DNA from: Kingella denitrificans ATCC 33394
Lineage (GTDB): Bacteria; Pseudomonadota; Gammaproteobacteria; Burkholderiales; Neisseriaceae
DNA: 64,000 nt
Reading direction: 5' to 3'
NCBI RefSeq assembly: GCF_000190695.1
Contig: NZ_GL870929.1
Location: forward strand, 833,976 to 897,975
Positions 1 through 8,728 of the stretch are shown here, piece by piece. The notes beneath the pieces were generated by a model. That model worked only from the letters and a program-made list of their open reading frames with translations. It had not been told where the DNA came from and ran no database searches. The position numbers and the translations under genes are program-made. How positions within the stretch are numbered: position 1 is the stretch's first letter; each line of letters begins with the position of its first letter.

Positions 1-525
1 CGCCCCGCCCCCGCGCAAACGTATAAAGTCGAGCAAGGCGATACCGTATACAGCATCGCCAAACGCTACAACATCAGCACCGACGAACTGATTGCCGCCA
101 ACCAAATCCGCAATAACCGTTTGAGCGTCGGACAAACGCTGAAAGTGAGCGGCAATGCGGCCGCAAATGTGCAGGCTGCCCGAAACGGCAACGCGCCTCG
201 CAGCAACAGCGCAGCCAAACCTGCCGAGCAGAACGCGCGCCACGGCAACCAGCGCGATGCCAAACCCAATGCACAGCCTGCACATAACGGCCGTGCCGAA
301 AAACCGGATACGCCGGCTGCGCGAAACAACAGCCGCACCGAAAAAGCCGGCACGCCCGCGGCACGCAACGGCAGCCAGCGCAACCAGCAAGCCGAGAAGC
401 ACCACGCGCCCACCACGCGCAATGCCGACCGCCAAACCGAGAAACCCAACGCGCAGCCTGCCCGCAACAACCAACGCGGCAACAGCGGCCAAAGCAAACC
501 CGCACAACCTACCAAACGGCGTTAA
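1..525 (+). CDS. LysM-domain protein, C-terminal part (truncated by window edge)
   Basis: The frame is open from base 1 and stops at 523-525. The first ~45 visible residues form a LysM peptidoglycan-binding repeat (TYKVEQGDTVYSIAKRYNI, then an NNRLSVGQTLKV end). After it comes a ~125-residue tail very rich in Asn, Ala, Pro, Arg and Lys with repeated 'PAARN' and 'NAQPA' units, probably disordered and strongly basic. In Neisseriaceae a C-terminal LysM is typical of the lytic transglycosylase MltD or NlpD-type proteins; the catalytic part lies outside the window, so the exact family is unresolved. A DUS begins right after the stop codon. The assignment as a cell-wall-binding protein is secure, the enzyme identity is inference. 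Confidence 0.75.
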   Translation, partial: RPAPAQTYKVEQGDTVYSIAKRYNISTDELIAANQIRNNRLSVGQTLKVSGNAAANVQAARNGNAPRSNSAAKPAEQNARHGNQRDAKPNAQPAHNGRAEKPDTPAARNNSRTEKAGTPAARNGSQRNQQAEKHHAPTTRNADRQTEKPNAQPARNNQRGNSGQSKPAQPTKRR

Positions 526-580
526 AAGCAGCCTGCACCCTGGCAAAACCACGTTCCCCGCCCAGCAACGTGGTTTTGCC
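526..580 (+). terminator. DUS followed by a long hairpin after the LysM gene
   Basis: A DUS (526-537) is followed by a perfect 14-bp inverted repeat (542-555 with 567-580) around an 11-nt loop. It follows the LysM stop codon directly. There is no long U tract, so termination is probable rather than certain. Confidence 0.55.
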
Positions 581-671
581 ATGCCTTGTCTTGTCGCTTG
601 AACAAAAACGCACTAGAATTGCCCGAACCAAAGCCCCCTAATCGCCCACCCAACCCGCATGGAACAACATT

Positions 672-1235
672 ATGCCGTGGAATATTCCCATCCTGCTCAC
701 ATGGTTGCGGATTTTGCTCATCCCCATCTTCACCGCCCTCTTCTACCTCCCCCAGACCTACATTTCGCAAACCCACGTCAATATTGCGGCGGCGCTGATT
801 TTCGCATTGGCGGGCATCACCGACTGGCTGGACGGCTTTTTGGCACGGCATTGGAAGCAAACCTCCGATTTCGGCGCATTCCTCGACCCCGTCGCCGACA
901 AACTCATGGTGGCTGTGTCGCTGATTTTATTGGTCAAACTCGACCGCACGCTCGCCATCTACGCCATGATTATCATCGGGCGCGAAATTACCATCTCCGC
1001 CCTGCGCGAATGGATGGCGCAAATGGGCAAGCGCAACAGCGTCGCCGTCGCCTATATCGGCAAACTCAAAACCGCCGCACAAATGGCCGCCATTTTTGCA
1101 CTGCTGCTCAACTTTCCCGACTTTTACGGCATCAATTTCAACCAAGCCGGCAACCTGTTGATGTTTATCGCCTCCGTGCTGACCATTTGGTCGATGTTTT
1201 ATTACCTGAAACTGGCGTGGAAAGAATTTCAATAA
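672..1235 (+). CDS. pgsA: CDP-diacylglycerol-glycerol-3-phosphate 3-phosphatidyltransferase
   Basis: PgsA makes phosphatidylglycerol phosphate from CDP-diacylglycerol and glycerol 3-phosphate, the committed step to phosphatidylglycerol and cardiolipin, in the inner membrane. The 187-aa protein has the usual family length and several hydrophobic segments. The CDP-alcohol phosphotransferase motif is complete: Asp54-Gly55, Ala58-Arg59, Gly68, Asp72 and Asp76. It starts at ATG 672, preceded by CATT with little Shine-Dalgarno character. The tRNA promoter lies 17 bases beyond its stop codon. Confidence 0.95.
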   Translation: MPWNIPILLTWLRILLIPIFTALFYLPQTYISQTHVNIAAALIFALAGITDWLDGFLARHWKQTSDFGAFLDPVADKLMVAVSLILLVKLDRTLAIYAMIIIGREITISALREWMAQMGKRNSVAVAYIGKLKTAAQMAAIFALLLNFPDFYGINFNQAGNLLMFIASVLTIWSMFYYLKLAWKEFQ

Positions 1236-1251
1236 ATTTGGTACAAACTGC

Positions 1252-1279
1252 TTGACAATATTTCCGCAAGCATTATAAT
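1252..1279 (+). promoter_or_regulatory. sigma70 promoter of the tRNA cluster
   Basis: A perfect TTGACA (1252-1257) and a perfect TATAAT (1274-1279) are separated by 16 bases. They lie 31 bases upstream of the first tRNA-Gly and are followed by GC-containing initial sequence, as expected of a strong stable-RNA promoter. Confidence 0.85.
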
Positions 1280-1310
1280 GCCGACTTCTTTTGCTGGATT
1301 TGCAAAGCAT

Positions 1311-1386
1311 GCGGGAATAGCTCAGTTGGTAGAGCGCAACCTTGCCAAGGTTGAGGTCGCGAGTTCGAGACTCGTTTCCCGCTCCA
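1311..1386 (+). tRNA. tRNA-Gly (GCC), copy 1
   Basis: 76 nt with encoded CCA. The 7-bp acceptor GCGGGAA/TTCCCGC, the D arm, the anticodon loop TTGCCAA (GCC) and the T loop TTCGAGA are all canonical. It is the first of three identical copies. Confidence 0.97.
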
Positions 1387-1409
1387 CAATTCACACAGCA
1401 AACAAATAC

Positions 1410-1485
1410 GCGGGAATAGCTCAGTTGGTAGAGCGCAACCTTGCCAAGGTTGAGGTCGCGAGTTCGAGACTCGTTTCCCGCTCCA
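1410..1485 (+). tRNA. tRNA-Gly (GCC), copy 2
   Basis: Identical in sequence to the copy at 1311. The 23-nt spacer between them is related to the next spacer (both contain a run like CAGCAAACAAATA), which points to tandem duplication of tRNA plus spacer. Confidence 0.97.
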
Positions 1486-1511
1486 CTTACATTCAAACAG
1501 CAAACAAATAT

Positions 1512-1587
1512 GCGGGAATAGCTCAGTTGGTAGAGCGCAACCTTGCCAAGGTTGAGGTCGCGAGTTCGAGACTCGTTTCCCGCTCCA
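1512..1587 (+). tRNA. tRNA-Gly (GCC), copy 3
   Basis: Third identical copy with encoded CCA. It is followed by a T-rich spacer of 11 nt before tRNA-Cys. Confidence 0.97.
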
Positions 1588-1598
1588 TTTTTTTATGT

Positions 1599-1672
1599 GG
1601 CGAAATAGCATAGTGGTAATGCAGCGGATTGCAAATCCGTAGACGCCAGTTCGATTCTGGCTTTCGCCTCCA
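1599..1672 (+). tRNA. tRNA-Cys (GCA)
   Basis: 74 nt with encoded CCA. The acceptor GGCGAAA/TTTCGCC, D-loop GG, anticodon loop TTGCAAA and T loop TTCGATT are standard for bacterial tRNA-Cys. Confidence 0.96.
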
Positions 1673-1681
1673 ATCATTTCC

Positions 1682-1759
1682 GGCGGGGTGGCAGAGTGTT
1701 TATGCGATAAGGGGTGCAACCCTTATACAGGCTGGTTTGATTCCACGCCCCCGCCTCCA
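1682..1759 (+). tRNA. Aberrant tRNA-Cys-like gene (anticodon GCA)
   Basis: A 78-nt cloverleaf-like sequence with encoded CCA lies between tRNA-Cys and tRNA-Leu. The acceptor GGCGGGG/CCCCGCC pairs fully, with T as discriminator. The D loop lacks the conserved GG. The anticodon arm folds best as a 7-bp stem (ATAAGGG/CCCTTAT) around a 6-nt loop carrying GCA. The T loop is TTTGATT, so C56 is lost, and the T stem needs a bulged C to pair. Loss of both the D-loop GG and C56 would remove the usual elbow contact. It may be a decaying tRNA-Cys duplicate or a specialised tRNA; the maintained long stems argue against random decay. Confidence 0.55.
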
Positions 1760-1780
1760 TATCGATACCGGTTTCAATGT

Positions 1781-1870
1781 GCCCGAGTGGTGGAATTGGT
1801 AGACACAACGGACTTAAAATCCGTCGCTCCTAAACCGAGCGTACCGGTTCGATTCCGGTCTCGGGCACCA
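1781..1870 (+). tRNA. tRNA-Leu (TAA)
   Basis: 90 nt with encoded CCA. The acceptor GCCCGAG/CTCGGGC, anticodon loop CTTAAAA (TAA), long class II variable arm and T loop TTCGATT are all present. Confidence 0.96.
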
Positions 1871-1881
1871 AGATTTAAGAA

Positions 1882-1907
1882 AACAGCCTTGAACGGCTGT
1901 TTTTTTA
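1882..1907 (+). terminator. Intrinsic terminator of the tRNA cluster
   Basis: AACAGCC and GGCTGTT pair around a short loop (TTGAAC), followed by a run of T. It lies 11 bases after tRNA-Leu. Confidence 0.9.
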
Positions 1908-1922
1908 TTGCCCACCAAAGCC

Positions 1923-1981
1923 AAAAGCAGCCTGCACTTCGGTCATTCGAATAGAAAATCACAACGTGCAGGCTGCTTTTT
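1923..1981. terminator. Inverted DUS pair between the tRNA cluster and ftsK
   Basis: DUS at 1925-1936 and its inverse at 1967-1978 can form a hairpin with a ~30-nt loop ending in a T run. It acts as a second terminator behind the tRNA genes or simply as an uptake signal. Confidence 0.6.
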
Positions 1982-2202
1982 GCTTTCGGTTTTCACGCTG
2001 CACAAAAACCGTTAAAATTCACGAGTCTGAACACGAATAATGCGATTCGGCAGCCGCTGCAACCGCACGGCAAAACACGAAAACACGCACAGCCGATAAC
2101 GGTTACCCGATATCGCAAAGCCATTAACTTTCGCCCGAAGGCGCGCCAAATCCGAACGAAAGCAAACGGCCGCCACAAAACCAACCGATATTTCAAAGAG
2201 CG

Positions 2203-4857
2203 ATGATTATGCTGTATTTAACGATGATTTTACTGATTGGTGCGCTGGCCGGATTGGCCTATTGGCAACACCTGCAAGAAAAGGAATGGCTGGAAAATTG
2301 GTTTCGGCACAACCAGCACGCACATAAGGCGGCGGCACCTGAAAATACCGTAAACGAACCCACCGGAACCGCAGAACAGGCAGATGCAGAAAATGTCGGC
2401 GCAACCGACCCTTCCGCCGACAACGCCGCCGCAGACAAGGAAGCCAAAACTGCCGAACAACCGGCCGACGCGCCGACCACCCCATCGGAAATTGTCTTTA
2501 TGGATATGGCGCAGCAGAAAACCGCGCCGCCCGACATCATTTCCACGGCAGAAGTAACGCGCTTGGTTTCGCGCCCTTTGAAAAGCAGCCTGCACCCGAG
2601 CTTCCGCCCCGATGCCATTATTGAAGAGCAGCAAATTGCCGCGCAAACCATCACCCCGAACGACCCCGCCTTGCACCGCGTCCGCACGCGCACATTGACG
2701 GAATTGGAGATGCTGCGCGAACGCGGTGGCCTGCCCGACACCACCGTCACCGCGCCGTTTCCAAGCAATGAAAGCGTGCAGCTGCCCGAGCCGTCTGCCG
2801 AATTGGAAACCATTGAAATTTCAGATATTCAAAGCAGCCTGCATCGCCAACGGCAGGCGCGGCGGCAAGTGCAGGCTGCTTTGAGCCATACGGCAGACCA
2901 ATATAACAATGCCCTGCCCGTCATCCCGGAAGACGAACTGTGGGCGAATTTGGCGAACCGTCGGCCGCATTCCGCACGCCTGCTACGCCAAAACCGCAGC
3001 CAAACGACAGCCGCACCTTCACCGCTGGCCGACACGCCCGCCGCGAACACCAGCCCCGTGTCGATTGCGCCGGTGCCCAGCCTCCCCGCCTCCATCATCC
3101 CCGAACCTGAAATTGCCGAACCCGTGCATTTTCAAGCGCAAAGCCATACCGACGAATTGGCGAACCGCCTGTCCTCGCCCGAAACGCCGCCCCGCCGGCA
3201 CACCAAGCTGGACCGCGCCGCCATCGCCGCACAAGTACAGGCTGCCACCCTGCCCGCCGCCCAAGCGTCCGGCCACATTGAATTTGACGATACCAGCGAT
3301 GTGCTGACCGAAGCCGATTTCGCCGCTTACTACCAAGAGCAAAACGACAGCGCTGCCGATGTGCTGGACGATTCGTGGGAATCCGCCTTCTCCGCAGAAC
3401 CCGCTTTGCCGCCGCTGCAACTGCTGCAACCGCCGCAACACAATCCTCAGGCCGTGCAAAGCCCTGAAGAACTGCTGGAAAACAGCATCATCATTGAAGA
3501 AAAGCTGGCGGAATTCAAAGTGAAAGTGAAGGTGCTGGACGCTTATGCCGGCCCTGTGATTACGCGCTATGAAATCGAACCCGACGTGGGCGTGCGCGGC
3601 AATTCCGTCATCAATCTGGAAAAAGACTTGGCGCGCTCGCTCGGCGTGGCCGCCATCCGCGTGGTGGAGACGATTCCGGGCAAAACCTGCATGGGATTGG
3701 AACTGCCCAATCCCAAACGCCAAACCATCCGTCTGCGTGAAGTGTTCGATTCGCCCGAATTCTCGCAAAGCACGTCCAAACTCACGCTCGCACTGGGGCA
3801 GGACATCAGCGGTAATCCGGTCGTTACCGATTTGGCCAAAGCGCCGCATTTGCTGGTGGCCGGCACCACCGGTTCGGGCAAATCGGTGGGCGTGAACAGC
3901 ATGATTTTGTCGATGCTGTATAAAGCCACACCCGAAGAAGTCCGCATGATTATGATTGACCCGAAAATGCTGGAATTGTCCGTCTATGAAGGCATTCCAC
4001 ATTTGCTCGCGCCCGTGGTCACCGACATGAAGCTGGCCGCCAACGCGCTCACCTGGTGCGTGAACGAAATGGAAAAACGCTACCGCCTGATGAGCCATGT
4101 CGGCGTGCGCAACCTGGAAGGCTACAACCAAAAAATCGCCCAAGCCGCCGCACAAGGGCGCAAAATCGCTAATCCGTTCAGCTACACGCCGGACGACCCG
4201 GAACCGCTGGAAAAACTGCCGTTTATCGTGGTGGTGGTGGACGAGTTCGCCGATTTGATGATGGTGGCCGGCAAGCAAATCGAACAGCTTATCGCCCGCC
4301 TTGCCCAAAAAGCGCGCGCCGCCGGCATCCACCTGATTCTGGCCACCCAACGCCCCAGCGTGGACGTGATTACCGGCCTGATTAAAGCCAATATCCCCAC
4401 GCGCATTGCCTTCCAAGTGTCCAGCAAAATCGACAGCCGCACTGTGCTCGACCAAATGGGTGCGGAAAACCTGCTGGGACAGGGCGATATGCTGTTCCTG
4501 CCGCCGGGCACGGGCTATCCGCTGCGCGTACACGGGGCGTTTGTGGCAGATAACGAAGTGCATAAAGTCGCGGATTACTGGAAGCAGTTCGGCGAACCCA
4601 ATTATGTGGACGACATCCTTTCCCCCGCTTCCGAAGACTTCCAATTAAGCGGCGGCAGCGAACGCGACCCGCTGTTTGACCAAGCGGTGGAAGTGATTCT
4701 GCGCACCAAAAAGGCCACCGTATCGTCGTTGCAGCGCCATTTGCGCATCGGCTACAACAAAGCCGCCACGCTGATTGACCAGCTCGAAGCCGAAGGCGTG
4801 GTGTCTGCCCCCGACCATTCCGGCAAGCGCACGATATTGGCACGCAAAACGGAATAA
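2203..4857 (+). CDS. ftsK: DNA translocase FtsK (single-membrane-segment Neisseria type)
   Basis: FtsK pumps chromosomal DNA through the division septum to resolve the terminus region. The 884-aa protein begins with one hydrophobic segment (about residues 3-21) instead of the four of E. coli FtsK, as in the long Neisseria FtsK. A long acidic, Pro/Ala-rich linker follows to about residue 430. The motor has Walker A GTTGSGKS (554-561), a Walker B with DEFADLM near 677, and ends in a winged-helix gamma domain (about 818-884) that would read polar KOPS-like DNA motifs. Several DUS lie in the linker as coding sequence, for example at 2583, 2835 and 2869. The start has only a weak AAAGAG upstream. 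Confidence 0.95.
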   Translation: MIMLYLTMILLIGALAGLAYWQHLQEKEWLENWFRHNQHAHKAAAPENTVNEPTGTAEQADAENVGATDPSADNAAADKEAKTAEQPADAPTTPSEIVFMDMAQQKTAPPDIISTAEVTRLVSRPLKSSLHPSFRPDAIIEEQQIAAQTITPNDPALHRVRTRTLTELEMLRERGGLPDTTVTAPFPSNESVQLPEPSAELETIEISDIQSSLHRQRQARRQVQAALSHTADQYNNALPVIPEDELWANLANRRPHSARLLRQNRSQTTAAPSPLADTPAANTSPVSIAPVPSLPASIIPEPEIAEPVHFQAQSHTDELANRLSSPETPPRRHTKLDRAAIAAQVQAATLPAAQASGHIEFDDTSDVLTEADFAAYYQEQNDSAADVLDDSWESAFSAEPALPPLQLLQPPQHNPQAVQSPEELLENSIIIEEKLAEFKVKVKVLDAYAGPVITRYEIEPDVGVRGNSVINLEKDLARSLGVAAIRVVETIPGKTCMGLELPNPKRQTIRLREVFDSPEFSQSTSKLTLALGQDISGNPVVTDLAKAPHLLVAGTTGSGKSVGVNSMILSMLYKATPEEVRMIMIDPKMLELSVYEGIPHLLAPVVTDMKLAANALTWCVNEMEKRYRLMSHVGVRNLEGYNQKIAQAAAQGRKIANPFSYTPDDPEPLEKLPFIVVVVDEFADLMMVAGKQIEQLIARLAQKARAAGIHLILATQRPSVDVITGLIKANIPTRIAFQVSSKIDSRTVLDQMGAENLLGQGDMLFLPPGTGYPLRVHGAFVADNEVHKVADYWKQFGEPNYVDDILSPASEDFQLSGGSERDPLFDQAVEVILRTKKATVSSLQRHLRIGYNKAATLIDQLEAEGVVSAPDHSGKRTILARKTE

Positions 4858-4885
4858 CGCTTCCCGTTGCCGCGCCCTATTAACT

Positions 4886-4938
4886 GTGCAGGCTGCTTTT
4901 CCCACCCCGCCAAAACAGCATTCAAAAGCAGCCTGCAC
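4886..4938. terminator. Inverted DUS pair after ftsK
   Basis: GTGCAGGCTGCTTTT (4886-4900) and its inverse (4924-4938) form a long hairpin in the 110-bp gap between ftsK and folB. Confidence 0.7.
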
Positions 4939-4967
4939 TTTTTTCATCATCAAAATCAAAGCTGCCC

Positions 4968-5336
4968 ATGGACAAAATCTTTCTGCACGGCATGAAAGCC
5001 GAAACCCTTATCGGCGTGTACGAATGGGAACGCCAACAACCGCAAACCCTCGTCATCGACCTCGACATCGCCCTGCCCGACAACGCAGGCGCGCAAGACG
5101 ACATCGCCCAAACTATCCACTACGGCGAAGTCTGCCAAGCCCTCCGCAGCGAACTGGCCAAACGCAATTTCCTGCTGCTGGAAAGCCTGGCGCAATCCAT
5201 TGCCGACTTCATTTTCGCGCAGTTTCACGCCGCATGGGTGCGCGTCCGCATTACCAAGCCCGGCATTTTGCCGCGCGTGGCCGCAGTCGGCGTGGAAATT
5301 GAACGGCACAATCCCCAAAAGCAGCCTGCACCCTGA
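4968..5336 (+). CDS. folB: Dihydroneopterin aldolase
   Basis: FolB splits 7,8-dihydroneopterin to 6-hydroxymethyl-dihydropterin and glycolaldehyde in folate synthesis. The 122-aa length fits the family. The GVYEWER segment near residue 17 holds the substrate-binding Glu, and the RITKPGI segment near residue 90 holds the catalytic Lys. The last codons (NPQKQPAP) come from a DUS that runs into the stop codon, so the C-terminal tail is shaped by the uptake sequence. No strong ribosome site is visible before ATG 4968. Confidence 0.95.
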   Translation: MDKIFLHGMKAETLIGVYEWERQQPQTLVIDLDIALPDNAGAQDDIAQTIHYGEVCQALRSELAKRNFLLLESLAQSIADFIFAQFHAAWVRVRITKPGILPRVAAVGVEIERHNPQKQPAP

Positions 5337-5388
5337 TTTCTGCAATTCAATTACAGAAAATTCAAAACAAAAACATATTCCTACAAAC

Positions 5389-5429
5389 AAACAGGCTGAA
5401 AGCGTATCATCTCCCTACCTAGCCTGTTT
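5389..5429 (+). terminator. Hairpin downstream of folB
   Basis: AAACAGGCT (5389-5397) pairs with AGCCTGTTT (5421-5429) around a 23-nt loop and ends in a T-containing tail. It begins 52 bases after the folB stop. Confidence 0.5.
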
Positions 5430-5811
5430 TAATCTTTCAAAACACCAAAATTCAGAAATAATATAACCAAAATCGCCCCATTTTCCCATCCGGCAACTTA
5501 ACACTTTGTTTGCATTTTTTAACATTTCCATTATATTTTCTGATACCCGCCATCAAAAACACAAAACTCTAAAAATGGTTTCATTATTGATTGAAAATAA
5601 TCTGTTTTTTACCCGACCAAACCCATCGCACGCAGCGTCATTACGGTATTTCCAAATATTTTCAGGCAATTTATCCGCGAAAATATCCGCCAAACCCGCA
5701 TTTATTTTTACAAGCCCCTTGACCGTCCAAAATCATATCGCGTAAAGTAATGCAAATTTGCCGCCGATACAGGCTGCACCTATTCTTACAATAAACATAA
5801 GAAGCATTATC
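5430..5811. other. AT-rich gap before lutA, no gene seen
   Basis: This 380-bp stretch is clearly more AT-rich than the genes around it and holds only short spurious frames. It presumably carries the lut promoter. I found no convincing -35/-10 pair and no clear FNR or Fur palindrome. No DUS lies in it, unlike most gaps in this window. Confidence 0.6.
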
Positions 5812-6582
5812 ATGAACACCAACCAAAGCACCCCACACGGCGGCAAACCCGCCGATGTTTACTTTTTCGGCACCTGCCTTTTGGATTTGTTTATGCCAGA
5901 AGCAGGTATGGACGCCATCACGCTGTTGGAGCAGCAAGGCATTAAAGTGCATTTTCCGATGGAGCAAAGCTGCTGCGGGCAGCCTGCATTCTCATCGGGC
6001 CACCGCGAAGAAGCGTTCGACGTGGCCAAGGCACAGCTTGATTTGTTCCCCGAAAACTACCCCATCGTCGTGCCTTCCGGCTCTTGCGGCGGCATGATGA
6101 AGCACCATTGGCCCAAATTGTTCAAAGGCAGCGAATACGAACAGCGCGCCAACGAATTGGCCGGCCGCGTGGTCGAGCTGACCAATTTCTTGGTGGACAT
6201 CGGCTACGAGCCCAAAGACGTGGGCGCGCCGGTGAAAGTGGCGGTGCATACTTCTTGTGCAGCGCGCCGCGAAATGGGCGTGCACATCACCGGCTGGAAG
6301 CTGATTGACAGCCTGCAAAACGTGGAACGCATCGTGCACGACCACGAAAGCGAATGCTGCGGCTTCGGCGGCACGTTCTCCGTGAAGCAGTCCGATATTT
6401 CCGGCGCGATGGTCACCGACAAAGTGGCTGCGCTGAAAGAAACGCAGGCCACGGAAATCGTGAGTGCGGATGCAGGCTGCATGATGAACATCGGCGGCAA
6501 AATCGCCAAAGACGAGCCGAACATGCCCAAACCCAAACACATTGCCACATTCTTGCTGGAACGCACGGGAGGTAAAGCATGA
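5812..6582 (+). CDS. lutA: Lactate utilisation protein LutA (Fe-S subunit)
   Basis: LutA is one part of the LutACB complex, which oxidises lactate to pyruvate. The 256-aa protein carries the paired cysteine-rich motifs of the CCG family: a QSCCGQPAF motif near residue 47 and a SECCGFGG motif near residue 180, plus a HTSC segment. An upstream TTG (5758) would lengthen it, but ATG 5812 has a GAAG ribosome site and gives the normal length. Its stop overlaps the lutC start in ATGA, so the two are translationally coupled. Confidence 0.93.
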   Translation: MNTNQSTPHGGKPADVYFFGTCLLDLFMPEAGMDAITLLEQQGIKVHFPMEQSCCGQPAFSSGHREEAFDVAKAQLDLFPENYPIVVPSGSCGGMMKHHWPKLFKGSEYEQRANELAGRVVELTNFLVDIGYEPKDVGAPVKVAVHTSCAARREMGVHITGWKLIDSLQNVERIVHDHESECCGFGGTFSVKQSDISGAMVTDKVAALKETQATEIVSADAGCMMNIGGKIAKDEPNMPKPKHIATFLLERTGGKA

Positions 6583-7277
6583 GCGCGCGCGACAATATTT
6601 TGGCCAAACTCCGCAAAGCCAACGCCTATCCGATGGCGGAACCGCAAACTTTCGATTACTACCAAGAAATGTCGCCCGAATGGGAAAGCGAAACCGCCCG
6701 CCTGCGCCATTGGGCGGCCACCATGCGCGCGGTGAAAACCGAGATTTTCTGGGTGCGCGAACACGATTGGGAGCAAAAACTGGTGGAAGTGGCGCAGCAA
6801 AAAGGCCTGCAAAACATGCTGCTTTCGCCGCAAACCGAACACGGCCGCCGCGCCCAAGCGGCCTTGCAGGCTGCTTCCGTGGAAACCCGCGCCTTCAACA
6901 AACCGATTGACGATTGGAAAGACGAATTCTTCGCCGACGTGCAGGCTGGTTTCACTTCGTCTGTTTGCGGCATCGCCCACACCGGCACGATTATGCTGGT
7001 TTCCTCCCCTGAAGAACCGCGCAGCCAAAGCCTGGTTCCCCCCGTACACATCTGCCTGTTCGATACACGCAAAATGTACGACACCTTTCATGCGGCACTG
7101 CATGGCGAAGCCTTAATCGATGCCATGCCCACCAATATCATTTTGGTGTCCGGCCCGTCAAAAACCGCCGATATCCAATTAACCCTTGCCTACGGCGCAC
7201 ACGGTCCGCGCGATATGGTCGTCTTGGCCATATTGCCCGAGAATATCGACCCCGCCGATTTGGAGAATGCCGCATGA
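6579..7277 (+). CDS. lutC: Lactate utilisation protein LutC (LUD domain)
   Basis: The 232-aa LUD-domain protein belongs to the YkgG/LutC family, the second member of the lactate oxidation complex. The central segment GIAHTGTIMLVSSPEEPR followed by LVPPVHICL is the typical LUD core, and the C-terminal YGAHGPRDMVVLAIL segment also matches. It lies between lutA and lutB with 4-base overlaps on both sides (6579-6582 and 7274-7277), the A-C-B order found in Neisseria. Confidence 0.93.
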   Translation: MSARDNILAKLRKANAYPMAEPQTFDYYQEMSPEWESETARLRHWAATMRAVKTEIFWVREHDWEQKLVEVAQQKGLQNMLLSPQTEHGRRAQAALQAASVETRAFNKPIDDWKDEFFADVQAGFTSSVCGIAHTGTIMLVSSPEEPRSQSLVPPVHICLFDTRKMYDTFHAALHGEALIDAMPTNIILVSGPSKTADIQLTLAYGAHGPRDMVVLAILPENIDPADLENAA

Positions 7278-8728
7278 GAACCGAACAAACCGTACACTTC
7301 CATCCGCGCCCCGAAACCTTCAAAGCCAACGCGCGCGAAGCCCTGGCCGACAAACCTTTGCGCAAAAGCCTGCGCACGGCTATGGACATGCTGATGACCA
7401 AGCGCAAAATCGTGCTGTCGGACGAACAAGAACTGCAAATGCTGCGCACCCTGTGCGAACACATCCGCCAACGTTCGCTGTCCAAACTACCCGATTTGCT
7501 GGAACAGCTGGAAAGCAACCTGACCCGTTTGGGTGTGAAAGTGCATTGGGCGGAAACGCCCGACGAAGCCTGCCGCATCATCCACGGCATCATCATGCAC
7601 CATCAGGGCAAACTGATGGTGAAAGGCAAATCCATGGTGAGCGAAGAAATCGAGCTGAACCATTATCTGGCCGACCGCGGCATTAAAGCCGTGGAAAGCG
7701 ACTTGGGCGAATACATCGTGCAGATGGCCGGCGAAAAACCGACCCACATCGTGATGCCCGCCATCCACAAAACCAAAGAGCAAGTGAGCGAACTGTTCCA
7801 CAACAACATCGGCACGCCGCTGACTGACGACGTGGACCAACTCACCGGCTTCGCCCGCCAAGCCCTGCGCGACGTGTACCGCACCGCCGATGTCGGCTTG
7901 AGCGGCGTGAACTTTGCCGTGGCCGAAACCGGCACGCTGTGCTTGGTGGAAAATGAGGGCAACGGCCGCTTGTCCACCACCGTGCCGCCCGTGCACATCG
8001 CCATTACCGGTATTGAAAAAGTGGTGGCCAAACTGTCCGACATCCCGCCGCTGTACAGCCTGCTGCCGCGCAGCGCCATCGGCCAAAACATCACCACCTA
8101 TTTCAACATGATTACCGGCCCACGCCGTTCCGACGAGCTGGACGGCCCGCAAGAAATGCACCTAGTGCTGCTGGACAACGGCCGCAGCCAGGCCTACGGC
8201 GAAGAACAAATGCGCCGCACCCTGCAATGCATCCGCTGCGGCGCGTGCATGAACCACTGCCCCGTGTACACCCGCATCGGCGGCGCGGCCTACGGCACTA
8301 CTTATCCCGGCCCGATTGGCGAAATCCTGTCGCCGCACCTGCTCGGCTTGGAGCCCACCCGCGACCTGCCCACCGCCTGCACCATGTGCGGCGCGTGCGT
8401 GGAAGTCTGCCCCGTGAAAATCCCGATTACCGAGCAAATGCAGCGCCTGCGCGAAGAAGCCCAGCGCGCGCCCGACGAAGCCGTGCCCTACCCGATTAAA
8501 GGCCAAGGCGCGTCGCACACCTTGGGCGAGCAACTGGCTTGGCGCATGTTTGACGGCATCTTCGCCGGCAAAACCGCCTACCGCATGTTCGGCGCGCTGG
8601 CCACCAAATTCCGCGGCCTGACCCCGGGCAAACAGCTGACCTGGACCGACAACCACGTGCCGATGAAGCCCGCGCCCAAATCGCTGCACCAGCTGATGAA
8701 GGAAAAACAGCAGAAAAACGGCGGCTAA
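7274..8728 (+). CDS. lutB: Lactate utilisation protein LutB (Fe-S and LUD domains)
   Basis: The 484-aa LutB (YkgF/LldF family) combines an N-terminal LUD domain with a C-terminal ferredoxin-like part. Two 4Fe-4S motifs are visible: CIRCGACMNHCPVY near residue 318 and CTMCGACVEVCPVK near residue 373. Together with LutA and LutC it passes electrons from lactate to the respiratory chain. The GTLCLVENEGNGR and VPPVHIAITG segments are family hallmarks. It ends the three-gene operon; the next stretch is a repeat-rich gap before the permease. Confidence 0.95.
   Translation: MRTEQTVHFHPRPETFKANAREALADKPLRKSLRTAMDMLMTKRKIVLSDEQELQMLRTLCEHIRQRSLSKLPDLLEQLESNLTRLGVKVHWAETPDEACRIIHGIIMHHQGKLMVKGKSMVSEEIELNHYLADRGIKAVESDLGEYIVQMAGEKPTHIVMPAIHKTKEQVSELFHNNIGTPLTDDVDQLTGFARQALRDVYRTADVGLSGVNFAVAETGTLCLVENEGNGRLSTTVPPVHIAITGIEKVVAKLSDIPPLYSLLPRSAIGQNITTYFNMITGPRRSDELDGPQEMHLVLLDNGRSQAYGEEQMRRTLQCIRCGACMNHCPVYTRIGGAAYGTTYPGPIGEILSPHLLGLEPTRDLPTACTMCGACVEVCPVKIPITEQMQRLREEAQRAPDEAVPYPIKGQGASHTLGEQLAWRMFDGIFAGKTAYRMFGALATKFRGLTPGKQLTWTDNHVPMKPAPKSLHQLMKEKQQKNGG

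Noticed and set aside
927..1719. Minus and plus strand frames of 110-190 aa with internally repeated protein segments
   Set aside because: The protein repeats are the three identical tRNA-Gly genes read as codons; the tRNA structures explain the sequence.
3019..4644. 541-aa open frame on the minus strand
   Set aside because: It lies antisense within ftsK, lacks any recognisable domain and mirrors the codon bias of the real gene.
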